From: an uncultured Clostridia bacterium
GTDB lineage: Bacteria > Bacillota > Clostridia > TANB77 > CAG-508
DNA length: 14,462 nucleotides
Assembly: GCA_948857205.1 (NCBI GenBank)
Contig: CAQPRV010000108.1
Coordinates: 1 to 14,462, forward strand
Direction of reading: 5' to 3'
The position numbers and the translations under genes are program-made. The first letter of the stretch is position 1, and each line of letters opens with the position of its first letter. Below the pieces are notes generated by a model, which had not been told where the DNA came from, did no database searches, and saw nothing but the letters and a program-made list of their open reading frames with translations. This document shows positions 7,379 to 13,609 of the stretch, one piece after another.

Positions 7379-7654
7379 ATGAAAAAAACCAGAAAAATTT
7401 ATAAAATCTTATTTATTTTAATAATAGCCATATATATCTTATACATAATAATAGAACAACAAAAAACTCTAAACCAATATAGTAAAAACATAGAAGATTT
7501 AACAGAAAAAATAGAAGTACAAGAAGAATACAAAAAAGAACTAGCAAAAAAGAAAGAAGATGTTAATTCCTTAGAATTTATAGAACAAACAGCAAGAGAA
7601 AAACTTGATATGTATTATCCAAATGAAAGAGTATATGTAGACAATGGAATGTAA
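7379..7654 (+). CDS. divIC: Septum formation initiator, DivIC/FtsB family
   Basis: A 91-residue bitopic protein: a basic N-terminus, one membrane segment at about 8-26, a Glu/Lys-rich coiled coil to about 60, and the family's C-terminal pattern of EFIEQTAREKLDMYYPNERV (aromatic/Pro-Asn-Glu). It takes part in the divisome with DivIB and FtsL. I moved the start from the TTG at 7361 to the ATG at 7379, because GGAGAG at 7363-7368 is a fitting ribosome binding site. Its place after yabP and yabQ matches Bacillus and Clostridia. Confidence 0.88.
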   Translation: MKKTRKIYKILFILIIAIYILYIIIEQQKTLNQYSKNIEDLTEKIEVQEEYKKELAKKKEDVNSLEFIEQTAREKLDMYYPNERVYVDNGM

Positions 7655-7695
7655 TTATTAAAATTGCATTCTTTAATCTTTTTAGAACAAATATA

Positions 7696-7724
7696 TTTAT
7701 TTCTACAAAAAAATATGTTATAAT
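7696..7724 (+). promoter_or_regulatory. Probable rho promoter
   Basis: A perfect -10 (TATAAT, 7719-7724) is preceded by TG at 7716-7717, forming an extended -10. The -35 is poor (TTTATT, 7696-7701, 17-bp spacing). A 5' untranslated region of about 70 nt would precede rho. Confidence 0.55.
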
Positions 7725-7800
7725 TTAAAATATAATTTCTATTTATAATTTAATTCTAAAAAAAATCCCAAACAAAAACAAAAAAATAAAGGAGGAACAT

Positions 7801-9156
7801 ATGATAGATTTAAACTCATTAACAATAACAGAATTAAAAGCCTTAGCAAAAGAAAACAACATAAAAAATATATCGAAATTAAAAAAAGAAGAATTAATAG
7901 AAGTCTTAAAACAAATACTACCAGAACAAGCAGAAGAAAAAATACAAGACACCAATACAAATTTAAATTTAAACGAAGAAAAAGCAACCTATGACTCAAA
8001 AGGTAATAGAATAGTAGATTACAAATTAACCAACGAAGATGATGTAATAGTTGAAGGAATATTAGACATATTACCAGATGGATATGGATTTTTAAGAGGA
8101 GACAACTTCTTATCAAGTGATAAAGATGTATATGTATCAATGGTACAAATAAGACGATTTAGACTAGACACAGGAGATATAATAAAAGGAATATCAAGAT
8201 TTAAAGAAGGCGAAAAATTCCCATCTTTAATATTTGTTGGTGAAGTAAATGGAGAACATCCAGAAAAAGCAATGAAAAGAAAAAGATTTGACGAATTAAC
8301 ACCAATATATCCAAATGAAAGATTAAAACTAGAAACAAACTCAAACGAATATGCAACAAGAATAATAGACCTAATGTGTCCAATAGGAAAAGGGCAAAGA
8401 GGAATGATTGTTGCACAACCAAAAGTAGGAAAAACAACCCTACTAAAAAAAGTAGCAAACAGTATAACAATAAATAATCCAGAAGTAGAATTAATAGTAT
8501 TATTAATAGATGAAAGACCAGAAGAAGTAACAGACATGAAACGTTCAATAAAAGGACAAGTAATCCATTCAACCTTTGATGAACTACCAGAACATCATGT
8601 AAAAGTTGCAGAAATGGTTTTAGAAAGAGCAAAAAGGCTAATAGAACAAGGAAAAGACATAGTAATATTATTAGATAGCATAACAAGACTTACAAGAGCC
8701 TATAACTTAGTAATACCATCATCTGGAAGAACTTTATCAGGAGGAATTGATCCAGCAGCCTTACACAAACCAAAAAAATTCTTTGGAGCAGCTAGAAACA
8801 TAGAACATGGTGGAAGTTTAACAATATTAGCAACAGCCTTAATTGAAACAGGAAGTAGAATGGATGATGTAATCTTTGAAGAATTCAAAGGAACTGGTAA
8901 CATGGAAGTACATTTAGACAGAAAATTATCAGAAAGAAGAATTTTCCCAGCAATTGATATAAATAAATCTGGAACAAGAAGAGAAGACTTACTATTAACA
9001 CCTAAAGAAAAGGAAACAGTATTTGCTTTAAGAAAAGCCATGAATAGTATGCCAGTTGCGGATGTTACAGAACAAGTTATCTATCAAATGACACAAACTA
9101 GAAATAACGATGAATTTATTGATAAAATTGATGATTATTTAAAGAAATTTAAATAA
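7801..9156 (+). CDS. rho: Transcription termination factor Rho
   Basis: Rho is a hexameric RNA-dependent ATPase that ends transcription of untranslated RNA. This 451-residue protein has a Rho_N helical domain (1-40), a short acidic/Asn-rich linker (41-80), a cold-shock RNA-binding domain (83-150, with GYGFLRG), and the motor domain: Walker A AQPKVGKTT (Lys211), Walker B IVILLDS (Asp292), SGGIDPAALHKPKKFFG with the arginine-rich region after it, and the EFKGTGNMEVHLDR stretch. All are near-consensus. AAAGGAGG precedes the ATG. No clear terminator follows. Confidence 0.96.
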   Translation: MIDLNSLTITELKALAKENNIKNISKLKKEELIEVLKQILPEQAEEKIQDTNTNLNLNEEKATYDSKGNRIVDYKLTNEDDVIVEGILDILPDGYGFLRGDNFLSSDKDVYVSMVQIRRFRLDTGDIIKGISRFKEGEKFPSLIFVGEVNGEHPEKAMKRKRFDELTPIYPNERLKLETNSNEYATRIIDLMCPIGKGQRGMIVAQPKVGKTTLLKKVANSITINNPEVELIVLLIDERPEEVTDMKRSIKGQVIHSTFDELPEHHVKVAEMVLERAKRLIEQGKDIVILLDSITRLTRAYNLVIPSSGRTLSGGIDPAALHKPKKFFGAARNIEHGGSLTILATALIETGSRMDDVIFEEFKGTGNMEVHLDRKLSERRIFPAIDINKSGTRREDLLLTPKEKETVFALRKAMNSMPVADVTEQVIYQMTQTRNNDEFIDKIDDYLKKFK

Positions 9157-9269
9157 AAATAATACAATAAATCAATACAATGCCCTTATTAATCCAAAAA
9201 TAGATAAAGAAAAAGGAAAATTTATATATAAAAAATATAAATATGTAACTAAGAGAGGGATTTATAAAG

Positions 9270-10154
9270 ATGTTAGAAGAAGAAAAAATTTTTTTAAAAG
9301 ATATTTTAGATTTTGAAGGAATACGAAATAAATTTCCTGATAGAAGAATTAAATTAAGATTTAATAAATATAAAGAATATGATGATATTACATATAACTT
9401 TGTTGAATGGTATAAAGAAAATAAAGAAGGAAAAAGATTTAATGATAGTTTATTAACAGTTTGGTCAAATAAACAAAAACGTATTCAAGATAATGATATA
9501 ATTTTTCAATTTATAGAGATATTGCCACACAAATGGTTGTTTGTAAACGTCCACAAAATCATTTCTACAGAAGAAAATATAGCTAAAGCTGAAACTTTAA
9601 AAGAATTTGAAAAATACTTTGGAAGATTAGTGGTTGATTTTAAGAATTTAGGACAAAATTGGTATTATATTGATGAAAATATTATAAATAATATTCAAGT
9701 ATATGAAATTAAAAAGAAACCTTATTTGGATTGTGTAGACGAATTTAGAGGCTTTGAATATGTTTCAAAACAATACAAAGATTTAAAACAAATAATTGAC
9801 TCAGATGTATGGAGAAGTGCTTTAAGTAGTGTATATGGAGTATATGTTATTACCGATATGCATACAGGAAAATTATATATAGGTTCAGCATATGGCGAAA
9901 ATGGAATTTATGGTAGATGGAAAGTATATTTAAAAGATGGTTATGATAAAGATGAAGTTGAAAATGGAAATTACCCTAATAAGCAATTGTGTAATTTAGT
10001 GAAATCAAATGGAATTTCTTATATTGAAGATAATTTTCAATATTCAATTTTAGAAATATTTCCAAAAACAATAGATACAAATAAAGTTCTAGAAAGAGAA
10101 GCTTATTGGAAAAAAGTGTTTAAAAGCAAAGAATATGGTTATAACGATAATTAA
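9270..10154 (+). CDS. GIY-YIG nuclease-family protein with unassigned N-terminal domain
   Basis: Residues 185-294 form a GIY-YIG nuclease domain: GVY (190-192), YIG (203-205) and Arg216 in YGRW. A catalytic Glu follows in VLEREAYW (Glu275 or Glu277), and Asn292 lies near the end. The family cuts DNA in restriction, repair or mobile elements. Residues 1-180 are a hydrophilic domain I do not recognise, perhaps DNA- or target-binding. AGAGAGG precedes the ATG. The gene stands alone after rho at the start of an accessory region, with no methyltransferase beside it, so a solitary defence nuclease or a mobile-element leftover is possible. Substrate and role are unknown. Confidence 0.75.
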   Translation: MLEEEKIFLKDILDFEGIRNKFPDRRIKLRFNKYKEYDDITYNFVEWYKENKEGKRFNDSLLTVWSNKQKRIQDNDIIFQFIEILPHKWLFVNVHKIISTEENIAKAETLKEFEKYFGRLVVDFKNLGQNWYYIDENIINNIQVYEIKKKPYLDCVDEFRGFEYVSKQYKDLKQIIDSDVWRSALSSVYGVYVITDMHTGKLYIGSAYGENGIYGRWKVYLKDGYDKDEVENGNYPNKQLCNLVKSNGISYIEDNFQYSILEIFPKTIDTNKVLEREAYWKKVFKSKEYGYNDN

Positions 10155-10190
10155 GTTTTTATATACTTAAAATTTTTAGGAGAGGTAGTA

Positions 10191-10219
10191 AGCAAGTGAT
10201 ATTATAGCTTGCTCTTTTG
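10191..10219 (+). terminator. Possible terminator after the GIY-YIG gene
   Basis: AGCAAG (10191-10196) pairs with CTTGCT (10208-10213), followed by a short T-rich CTTTTG. It is a short stem and only moderately convincing. Confidence 0.4.
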
Positions 10220-10239
10220 AATAACACAACATTGCACAA

Positions 10240-10281
10240 AATCAAAGTTTTGTGTAAAAAGAGATAGGGGCAAAATATATA
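10240..10281 (+). repeat. Diverged direct repeat, copy 1
   Basis: ATCAAAGTTTTGTG followed by AAAAAG, GATAGG and GCAA is shared with 12798-12838 in the same orientation, with scattered substitutions. In this copy the corresponding reading frame is interrupted by stops. Confidence 0.5.
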
Positions 10282-10439
10282 CCATATTAATTTTGTTCTT
10301 ATTTATTCCATTACTTATGATTATTATCTATAATCTTATTATTAAATATAAGTTATCTTTTATTAATTTTTATTTCTTATTTCTAAATTATTCATAATTT
10401 TATCTAATACGTTATATATCTTTTGTAAAAAAACAACTT

Positions 10440-10533
10440 AAAATTGATTTTAAAGCTTAACTTCAAAATTAGCTTGTTTTTTTTAATGACAAGTTACATT
10501 GCTAATTTTTTAAAATGGCTTAAAATCGATTTT
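10440..10533. repeat. Nested palindromic element
   Basis: The outer arms 10440-10456 and 10518-10533 are imperfect inverted copies (AAAATTGATTTTAA against TTAAAATCGATTTT). Inside them, AAAATTAGC (10465-10473) is a perfect complement of GCTAATTTT (10501-10509), and CTTGT pairs with ACAAG further in. The whole 94-bp unit can fold as one long hairpin, as MITEs or extragenic palindromes do. Confidence 0.5.
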
Positions 10534-10904
10534 CGTAGCTCATTATTTTACCGTTTTTCAGTTTTTTCAGTTGTATCAATATTTTGCAAATCTAAATATG
10601 ATATGGTAATTGCAAAATCAAAAATTAAAAATATTTTCAAAAATAAATTTTTATGCCAACAAATTTTAAATTAAAATTTATAATTTGATACAAAATTTTA
10701 TTTTTTATATTTTAAATTTAATATTTAATATTCTAAAATTATTTTTATTACTTTGGACAAAATTTTTCTCTAGCATTGCTACTCATATTTTTAAAATTTA
10801 AAAATTCTAAATTTATAAAGTTTTAAAATATTACAAATATTTTATCTTATATTTCTTAACTCCCCTATCTTCCCTACTTCAGCAAGTTTTTTGAAAAATA
10901 AAAA

Positions 10905-11096
10905 TTATACTACATTAAATTTTTTTTCTTCAGATATATTGCAAATTTTATCATTGTTTAATAGTATCTTGCTTATATCTGGTAAATTATCTGTATTATT
11001 GCTTTTACTATTATTTTCTAATGCTTTATTAGCAGATTCTCTTTTGAATAATTTTTTTCTTTCTATTCTCTTTAATGGTAAATCTGTTTTTCCCAT
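10905..11096 (-). CDS. Hypothetical 63-residue protein, possibly a gene fragment
   Basis: I do not recognise this protein. It is hydrophilic and basic at the start (Lys/Arg-rich to about residue 22), then Asn/Ser-rich. A possible ribosome binding site (AAAGGAT) lies about 12 nt before the ATG, farther than usual. A terminator hairpin lies just upstream on the same strand. The same frame continues after the stop with FKKLAEVGKIGELRNIR and a second stop, which may mean the stop is a mutation in a longer gene. The plus-strand frame over the same bases is its mirror shadow. Confidence 0.3.
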   Translation of the reverse strand: MGKTDLPLKRIERKKLFKRESANKALENNSKSNNTDNLPDISKILLNNDKICNISEEKKFNVV

Positions 11097-11117
11097 TTCT
11101 AATCACTATCCTTTCAA

Positions 11118-11143
11118 CAAAAAAAGAACTAGATTTTACTAGT
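11118..11143 (-). terminator. Terminator downstream of the type I toxin transcript
   Basis: On the minus strand GAACTAG, a 6-nt loop and CTAGTTC are followed by a run of T. It is the first strong intrinsic terminator after the small hydrophobic toxin gene, so the toxin mRNA could extend to here and cover the whole antisense RNA. Confidence 0.75.
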
Positions 11144-11192
11144 TCGAATGAATTTTCTTTCACTTTTTATTCAATGTTAGTTAAAAATTGAT

Positions 11193-11221
11193 TTGACAAA
11201 AGTAAAAAAAATGTATATAAT
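11193..11221 (+). promoter_or_regulatory. Consensus promoter of the antisense RNA
   Basis: TTGACA (11193-11198), a 17-bp spacer and TATAAT (11216-11221) make a perfect sigma-A promoter. No coding sequence lies downstream on this strand before a terminator about 90 nt away, so it drives a small RNA. Confidence 0.85.
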
Positions 11222-11227
11222 AAATAT

Positions 11228-11318
11228 AGAAAATGAGAGCCACAGAAATGTGTGCTACCATATAGATATATGATATACACCACATAGCTTGGCGAAGCAT
11301 ACTGTGGTGCATTTTTTT
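11228..11318 (+). ncRNA. Candidate type I antitoxin antisense RNA
   Basis: A perfect promoter ends at 11221 and an intrinsic terminator ends at 11318, giving an RNA of about 90 nt without a plausible reading frame. It contains a 5' hairpin around 11239-11257 and the terminator stem CACCACA (11278-11284) with TGTGGTG (11303-11309). It is transcribed convergently with the 36-residue hydrophobic ORF on the opposite strand. It is complementary to that gene's 3' untranslated region and reaches its stop codon. This is the arrangement of TxpA/RatA and BsrG/SR4 modules. The exact 5' end is estimated. Confidence 0.7.
11278..11318 (+). terminator. Terminator of the antisense RNA
   Basis: The stem CACCACA with TGTGGTG encloses an inner GCTT/AAGC pair, and T7 follows at 11312-11318. 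Confidence 0.8.
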
Positions 11319-11427
11319 ATTTGCTCAAAATAATAACCAAAGTTATGATTAAGGCAATTGCTATGATAGTAATTGTTACTAAACTTAAGAATAGTAACTT
11401 TATTATCTGTATTAATAATATTTCCAT
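11317..11427 (-). CDS. Small hydrophobic peptide, candidate type I toxin
   Basis: The 36-residue product begins MEILLIQIIKLLFLSL and continues as Ile/Leu/Val/Thr residues to a C-terminal Ser-Lys, so it is a single membrane-spanning helix with a short charged end. Such peptides (TxpA, BsrG, Fst and the clostridial equivalents) depolarise or disturb the membrane. A near-perfect ribosome binding site, GGAGGTGG, lies 4 nt before the ATG. Its own promoter is at 11513-11541, and a roughly 80-nt structured leader precedes the start. The antisense RNA from the opposite strand overlaps its 3' end. The gene is below usual ORF length cut-offs. The toxin role is inferred from size, composition and arrangement. 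Confidence 0.7.
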   Translation of the reverse strand: MEILLIQIIKLLFLSLVTITIIAIALIITLVIILSK

Positions 11428-11512
11428 AGCACCACCTCCATTCTCACAGTAAAAACTGTGTATGTAAAGTGGTAGCACCTATACTGCTTATATCTCATTT
11501 CCTATGTTTACT

Positions 11513-11541
11513 AATATATAATATTTTTATAATAAAATCAA
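11513..11541 (-). promoter_or_regulatory. Probable promoter of the type I toxin gene
   Basis: On the minus strand TTGATT (11541-11536), a 17-bp spacer and TATATT (11518-11513) form a moderate sigma-A promoter. It is weaker than the antisense promoter, as expected for a toxin that must be outnumbered by its antitoxin RNA. Confidence 0.55.
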
Positions 11542-11622
11542 CAGTTATATAAAATTTTTATTATATACTCTATACAAAACTAATCTTTCATTAATTTAAC
11601 ATCTGTATAATTTTTTATATTT

Positions 11623-11706
11623 TTATCTAATAATTTTATCAAAAATTTCAATTAACAAATGTTCGTTTTTAGAAAATTCATTACAAATAATCAACTTTGC
11701 ACAAAA
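11623..11706 (-). pseudogene. Coding-like remnant
   Basis: An open stretch of 27 codons without a start reads as a protein C-terminus (LIICNEFSKNEHLLIEIFDK, then a short end and a stop). The composition is that of a soluble helical protein rather than random AT-rich translation. The parent family is not recognised. Confidence 0.3.
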
Positions 11707-11831
11707 TTAAAATTTCAAATTTCCTATTTGAAGAAATAAAATACAATTATTCCATAAAAGTAAAATTAAATTTTAATTATATAAGTTTTTATAATTTTGT
11801 TTTTATTATGTTTTAACAAAATTTTTTCAAA

Positions 11832-11963
11832 TTATTTTATATTTTCTTGATATTGTAGTGGTTGATTATATGCTTGCGTTTCTTGTTTTTCTCTATAATT
11901 TCTAGCAATTTTCGCAGATTCTGTTTGTATCCTTGATATATAGTTATTTTTCTTTATTCCATT
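11832..11963 (-). pseudogene. Coding-like remnant overlapping the toxN 3' end
   Basis: In a frame offset from toxN the minus strand reads a hydrophilic tail (YISRIQTESAKIARNYREKQ and on to a stop at 11832-11834) with no start codon. Its Gln/Glu/Arg content looks like the end of a real protein. It may be what was there before toxIN arrived. The family is unknown. Confidence 0.3.
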
Positions 11964-12465
11964 CTTTTAACTTCTTTTCCAGTAATTTAAAGTCAACAGT
12001 ATTTTTTATATATCCTATGTCGATATTTTTAATTTTTTGGTTATATACTGTTTTTGCATATTTTACAATTTTATTACAGTTATTATTAATATATCTTAAT
12101 TCTCCAAGTATAACTTGCTTATACTTTAAATCATTTTCGTTTGATATTATATATGGTTCTAATTCTGTTATTGGTACAGGAATCATGTTACTTATTCTTA
12201 ATGTTCCATATAAACGATCACCCTCATGTATTCTTATTATAGTTTTAGTGTCTTTTCTAATAATTTTTTTCTCAAAATCTAAATAATCTGATTTTTTAGG
12301 AGATGACATTGGAATATAGTAATTGAATTCATTTACAGTTAAAACAATTCCTAAATATTTTCTTTCATAATTTCTAATATCTTCTTTATTGTCATAAATT
12401 TTATCATCAAATTGTCTTAAATATTTTATGTAATTATCACTTATACTATATAAATTTAATTTCAT
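11944..12465 (-). CDS. Type III toxin-antitoxin endoribonuclease, ToxN/AbiQ family
   Basis: This 173-residue protein matches the ToxN/AbiQ pattern. It has an opening LYSISDNYIKYLRQFD, a YLGIVL strand, and the active-site block YYIPMSSPKK (Ser54, Ser55, Lys57, corresponding to the T/S-S-P-K of ToxN). It also has NMIPVP at 93-98, YKQVILGELRYIN with conserved aromatic and Arg residues, and a FKLLEKKLKEW end. These enzymes cut cellular and phage RNA and are held inactive by RNA repeats that they process themselves; several cause abortive phage infection. I chose the ATG at 12465 over the upstream 13 codons because AGGAGAT (12477-12471) fits it. Directly upstream lie a terminator and three antitoxin repeats. 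Confidence 0.9.
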   Translation of the reverse strand: MKLNLYSISDNYIKYLRQFDDKIYDNKEDIRNYERKYLGIVLTVNEFNYYIPMSSPKKSDYLDFEKKIIRKDTKTIIRIHEGDRLYGTLRISNMIPVPITELEPYIISNENDLKYKQVILGELRYINNNCNKIVKYAKTVYNQKIKNIDIGYIKNTVDFKLLEKKLKEWNKEK

Positions 12466-12488
12466 AATTAATCTCCTATCTAAAAAAT

Positions 12489-12521
12489 AAGAGAAGTATA
12501 TCACAAAGGATACCTTCTCTT
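12489..12521 (-). terminator. Attenuating terminator between antitoxin repeats and toxN
   Basis: On the minus strand AAGAGAAG pairs with CTTCTCTT, followed by ATTTTTT. In type III systems this terminator lets antitoxin RNA exceed toxin mRNA while allowing some read-through into the toxin gene. Confidence 0.85.
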
Positions 12522-12527
12522 GATTTT

Positions 12528-12646
12528 AACTTTCTCAATTATAAGGTTGTGAAACACCCGATTTATAACTTTCTCAATTATAAGGTTGTGAAACACCCGA
12601 TTTATAACTTTCTCATTTCTCAATGGCTGTGAAACACCACGATTTT
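12528..12646 (-). ncRNA. Type III antitoxin RNA, three 39-nt repeats
   Basis: There are two identical 39-nt units (12528-12566 and 12567-12605) and a third, diverged unit (12606-12646, about 41 nt), which is transcribed first. They are read on the minus strand, between a consensus promoter and the toxN terminator. Number, length and position match the toxI/antiQ antitoxins, where each unit folds as a pseudoknot that binds one toxin molecule. Conserved within each unit is a GTGTTTCACA segment and an A-rich GAGAAAGTT end. Confidence 0.88.
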
Positions 12647-12654
12647 CTATATTT

Positions 12655-12684
12655 ATTATACTATTTTTTAGCTATTATTGTCAA
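12655..12684 (-). promoter_or_regulatory. Promoter of the type III toxin-antitoxin operon
   Basis: On the minus strand TTGACA (12684-12679), an 18-bp spacer and TATAAT (12660-12655) are perfect sigma-A boxes. The first repeat begins about 10 nt after the -10. Confidence 0.85.
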
Positions 12685-12774
12685 GTTATAGAATATAATA
12701 AATATATTATATTTTATGCAAATTATATTTATTTATGTAATTTTACATTAACTACAATTAATTTGTCTTTAACT

Positions 12775-12921
12775 ATGGATAAAAAAGTTTCCGATTATCA
12801 AAGTTTTGTGCAAAAAGGAGTAGGAGCAATATATAAAATAGCCAAATACCTATATTTTTACATATATCTAGTAAAATGTTACAATCCTTTAAAAATCATT
12901 TCTCATTCCTACATCTATTGA
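12775..12921 (+). CDS. Possible 48-residue small protein or coding remnant
   Basis: An open frame starts at the ATG at 12775 and begins MDKKVSDYQSFVQKGVGAIY, then becomes aromatic and hydrophobic. There is no clear ribosome binding site. Its central part is the same as the direct repeat at 10240, where the frame is broken by stops. This suggests the sequence once coded for protein in both places. It ends just inside the convergent ygjV-like gene. Not recognised. Confidence 0.25.
   Translation: MDKKVSDYQSFVQKGVGAIYKIAKYLYFYIYLVKCYNPLKIISHSYIY
12798..12838 (+). repeat. Diverged direct repeat, copy 2
   Basis: This is the partner of the repeat at 10240, about 2.56 kb away. Here the sequence lies within an open 48-codon frame. 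The two copies bracket the toxin-antitoxin region. Confidence 0.5.
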
Positions 12922-13433
12922 TTGTCAATATTTTTTTGATTTTTATGTCTAATTATTGAAATGATTGCAGAAATGCATTCAGCTACCGATTGAATTGTTC
13001 CTGCATAAGCTCTAACAATGATATTATATATTGACCAATTTCCAGCCGTAATTGCCGTACATATTCTAGTAATTTTGATATTGTCTTGCCATAAACCATA
13101 TGTAAATACAATTGAAGCAATAATTGGTATTATACTAAATATGCTTTGCCATGTTAAAATTCCAGAAATTACTGCAACTATAATAAATATTCCTAAAAAT
13201 ACTATAGATGGTTTCATATTTTTCTTCTTATAAAAATAAAATATGATGCATCTTATGACATTAATTATTGAAACTATTCCTCCTGTTAAAGCATCTAATA
13301 AAAAATATTGTATAGAAATTAATAAATTTGCAACTATCTGACACATTAATATTTTTTCTTTTGTTTTAAATTGGATACTTATTACAGTTAATATAAGAAC
13401 AATTACTCCAATTATTTGTGCAAGTATAAACAT
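12915..13433 (-). CDS. YgjV-family inner membrane protein
   Basis: This 172-residue protein has about five or six membrane segments and the YgjV-family layout: an N-terminal helix with ISIQFKTKEKILMCQIVANL, a central RCIIFYFYKKK loop, FTYGLWQDNIKITR, and the WSIYNIIVRAYAG block near the C-terminus. Members are found in many bacteria; the molecular function is unknown. The ATG at 13433 has AAAGGTG with good spacing; the GTG at 13442 is a possible alternative that would add 3 residues. It is a single gene on the minus strand. Confidence 0.8.
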   Translation of the reverse strand: MFILAQIIGVIVLILTVISIQFKTKEKILMCQIVANLLISIQYFLLDALTGGIVSIINVIRCIIFYFYKKKNMKPSIVFLGIFIIVAVISGILTWQSIFSIIPIIASIVFTYGLWQDNIKITRICTAITAGNWSIYNIIVRAYAGTIQSVAECISAIISIIRHKNQKNIDNQ

Positions 13434-13481
13434 CTTTATCACCTTTCAACCTTTCTTTATTTTAGTTTATGCCTCGTTGGA

Positions 13482-13517
13482 TTTTTTTCATTATAGTTAA
13501 TCACATAATGAAAAAAA
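13482..13517. repeat. 13-bp perfect inverted repeat upstream of the ygjV-like gene
   Basis: TTTTTTTCATTAT (13482-13494) and ATAATGAAAAAAA (13505-13517) flank a 10-nt spacer. It sits about 50-85 nt upstream of the start. The A and T runs are on the wrong side for a terminator in either direction, so an operator or a 5'-leader hairpin is more likely. Confidence 0.45.
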
Positions 13518-13609
13518 ATTATATAACTTTAGATAATTTATAAAAATTTCCTAAATCCTTATTTTTTATTAATTTTTCTTTTTTGGATTGACTTTAGAAA
13601 CCATATTTA

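Larger units (their letters stand above)
10155..10904. other. AT-rich intergenic stretch with degraded sequence
   Basis: About 750 bases have no convincing intact gene. They hold the terminator-like hairpin at 10191, a copy of a direct repeat (10240-10281), a nested palindrome (10440-10533), a second inverted repeat (ATTTTGCAA with TTGCAAAAT, about 10580-10616) and short minus-strand reading frames that look like broken coding sequence. Base composition is even more A/T-biased than the neighbouring genes. Confidence 0.5.

Noticed and set aside
9140..9320. An open frame spanning the rho-GIY-YIG gap, rich in Lys/Tyr/Asn
   Set aside because: It has no start or ribosome binding site, overlaps both flanking genes out of frame, and its composition is ordinary for AT-rich DNA.
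10444..10674. A 76-codon plus-strand frame
   Set aside because: It overlaps the palindromic element, lacks a ribosome binding site and has a composition expected from AT-rich noncoding DNA.
10891..11142. An 83-codon Leu/Phe-rich plus-strand frame
   Set aside because: It is the mirror of the minus-strand 63-codon frame and of a terminator hairpin, starts with TTG and lacks a ribosome binding site.
11933..12286. A 117-codon plus-strand hydrophobic frame
   Set aside because: It lies opposite the recognisable ToxN-family gene and is its shadow.
12528..12646. A short CRISPR array
   Set aside because: The units are contiguous 39-nt repeats with no spacers, and they sit between a promoter and a ToxN-like gene, as type III antitoxins do.
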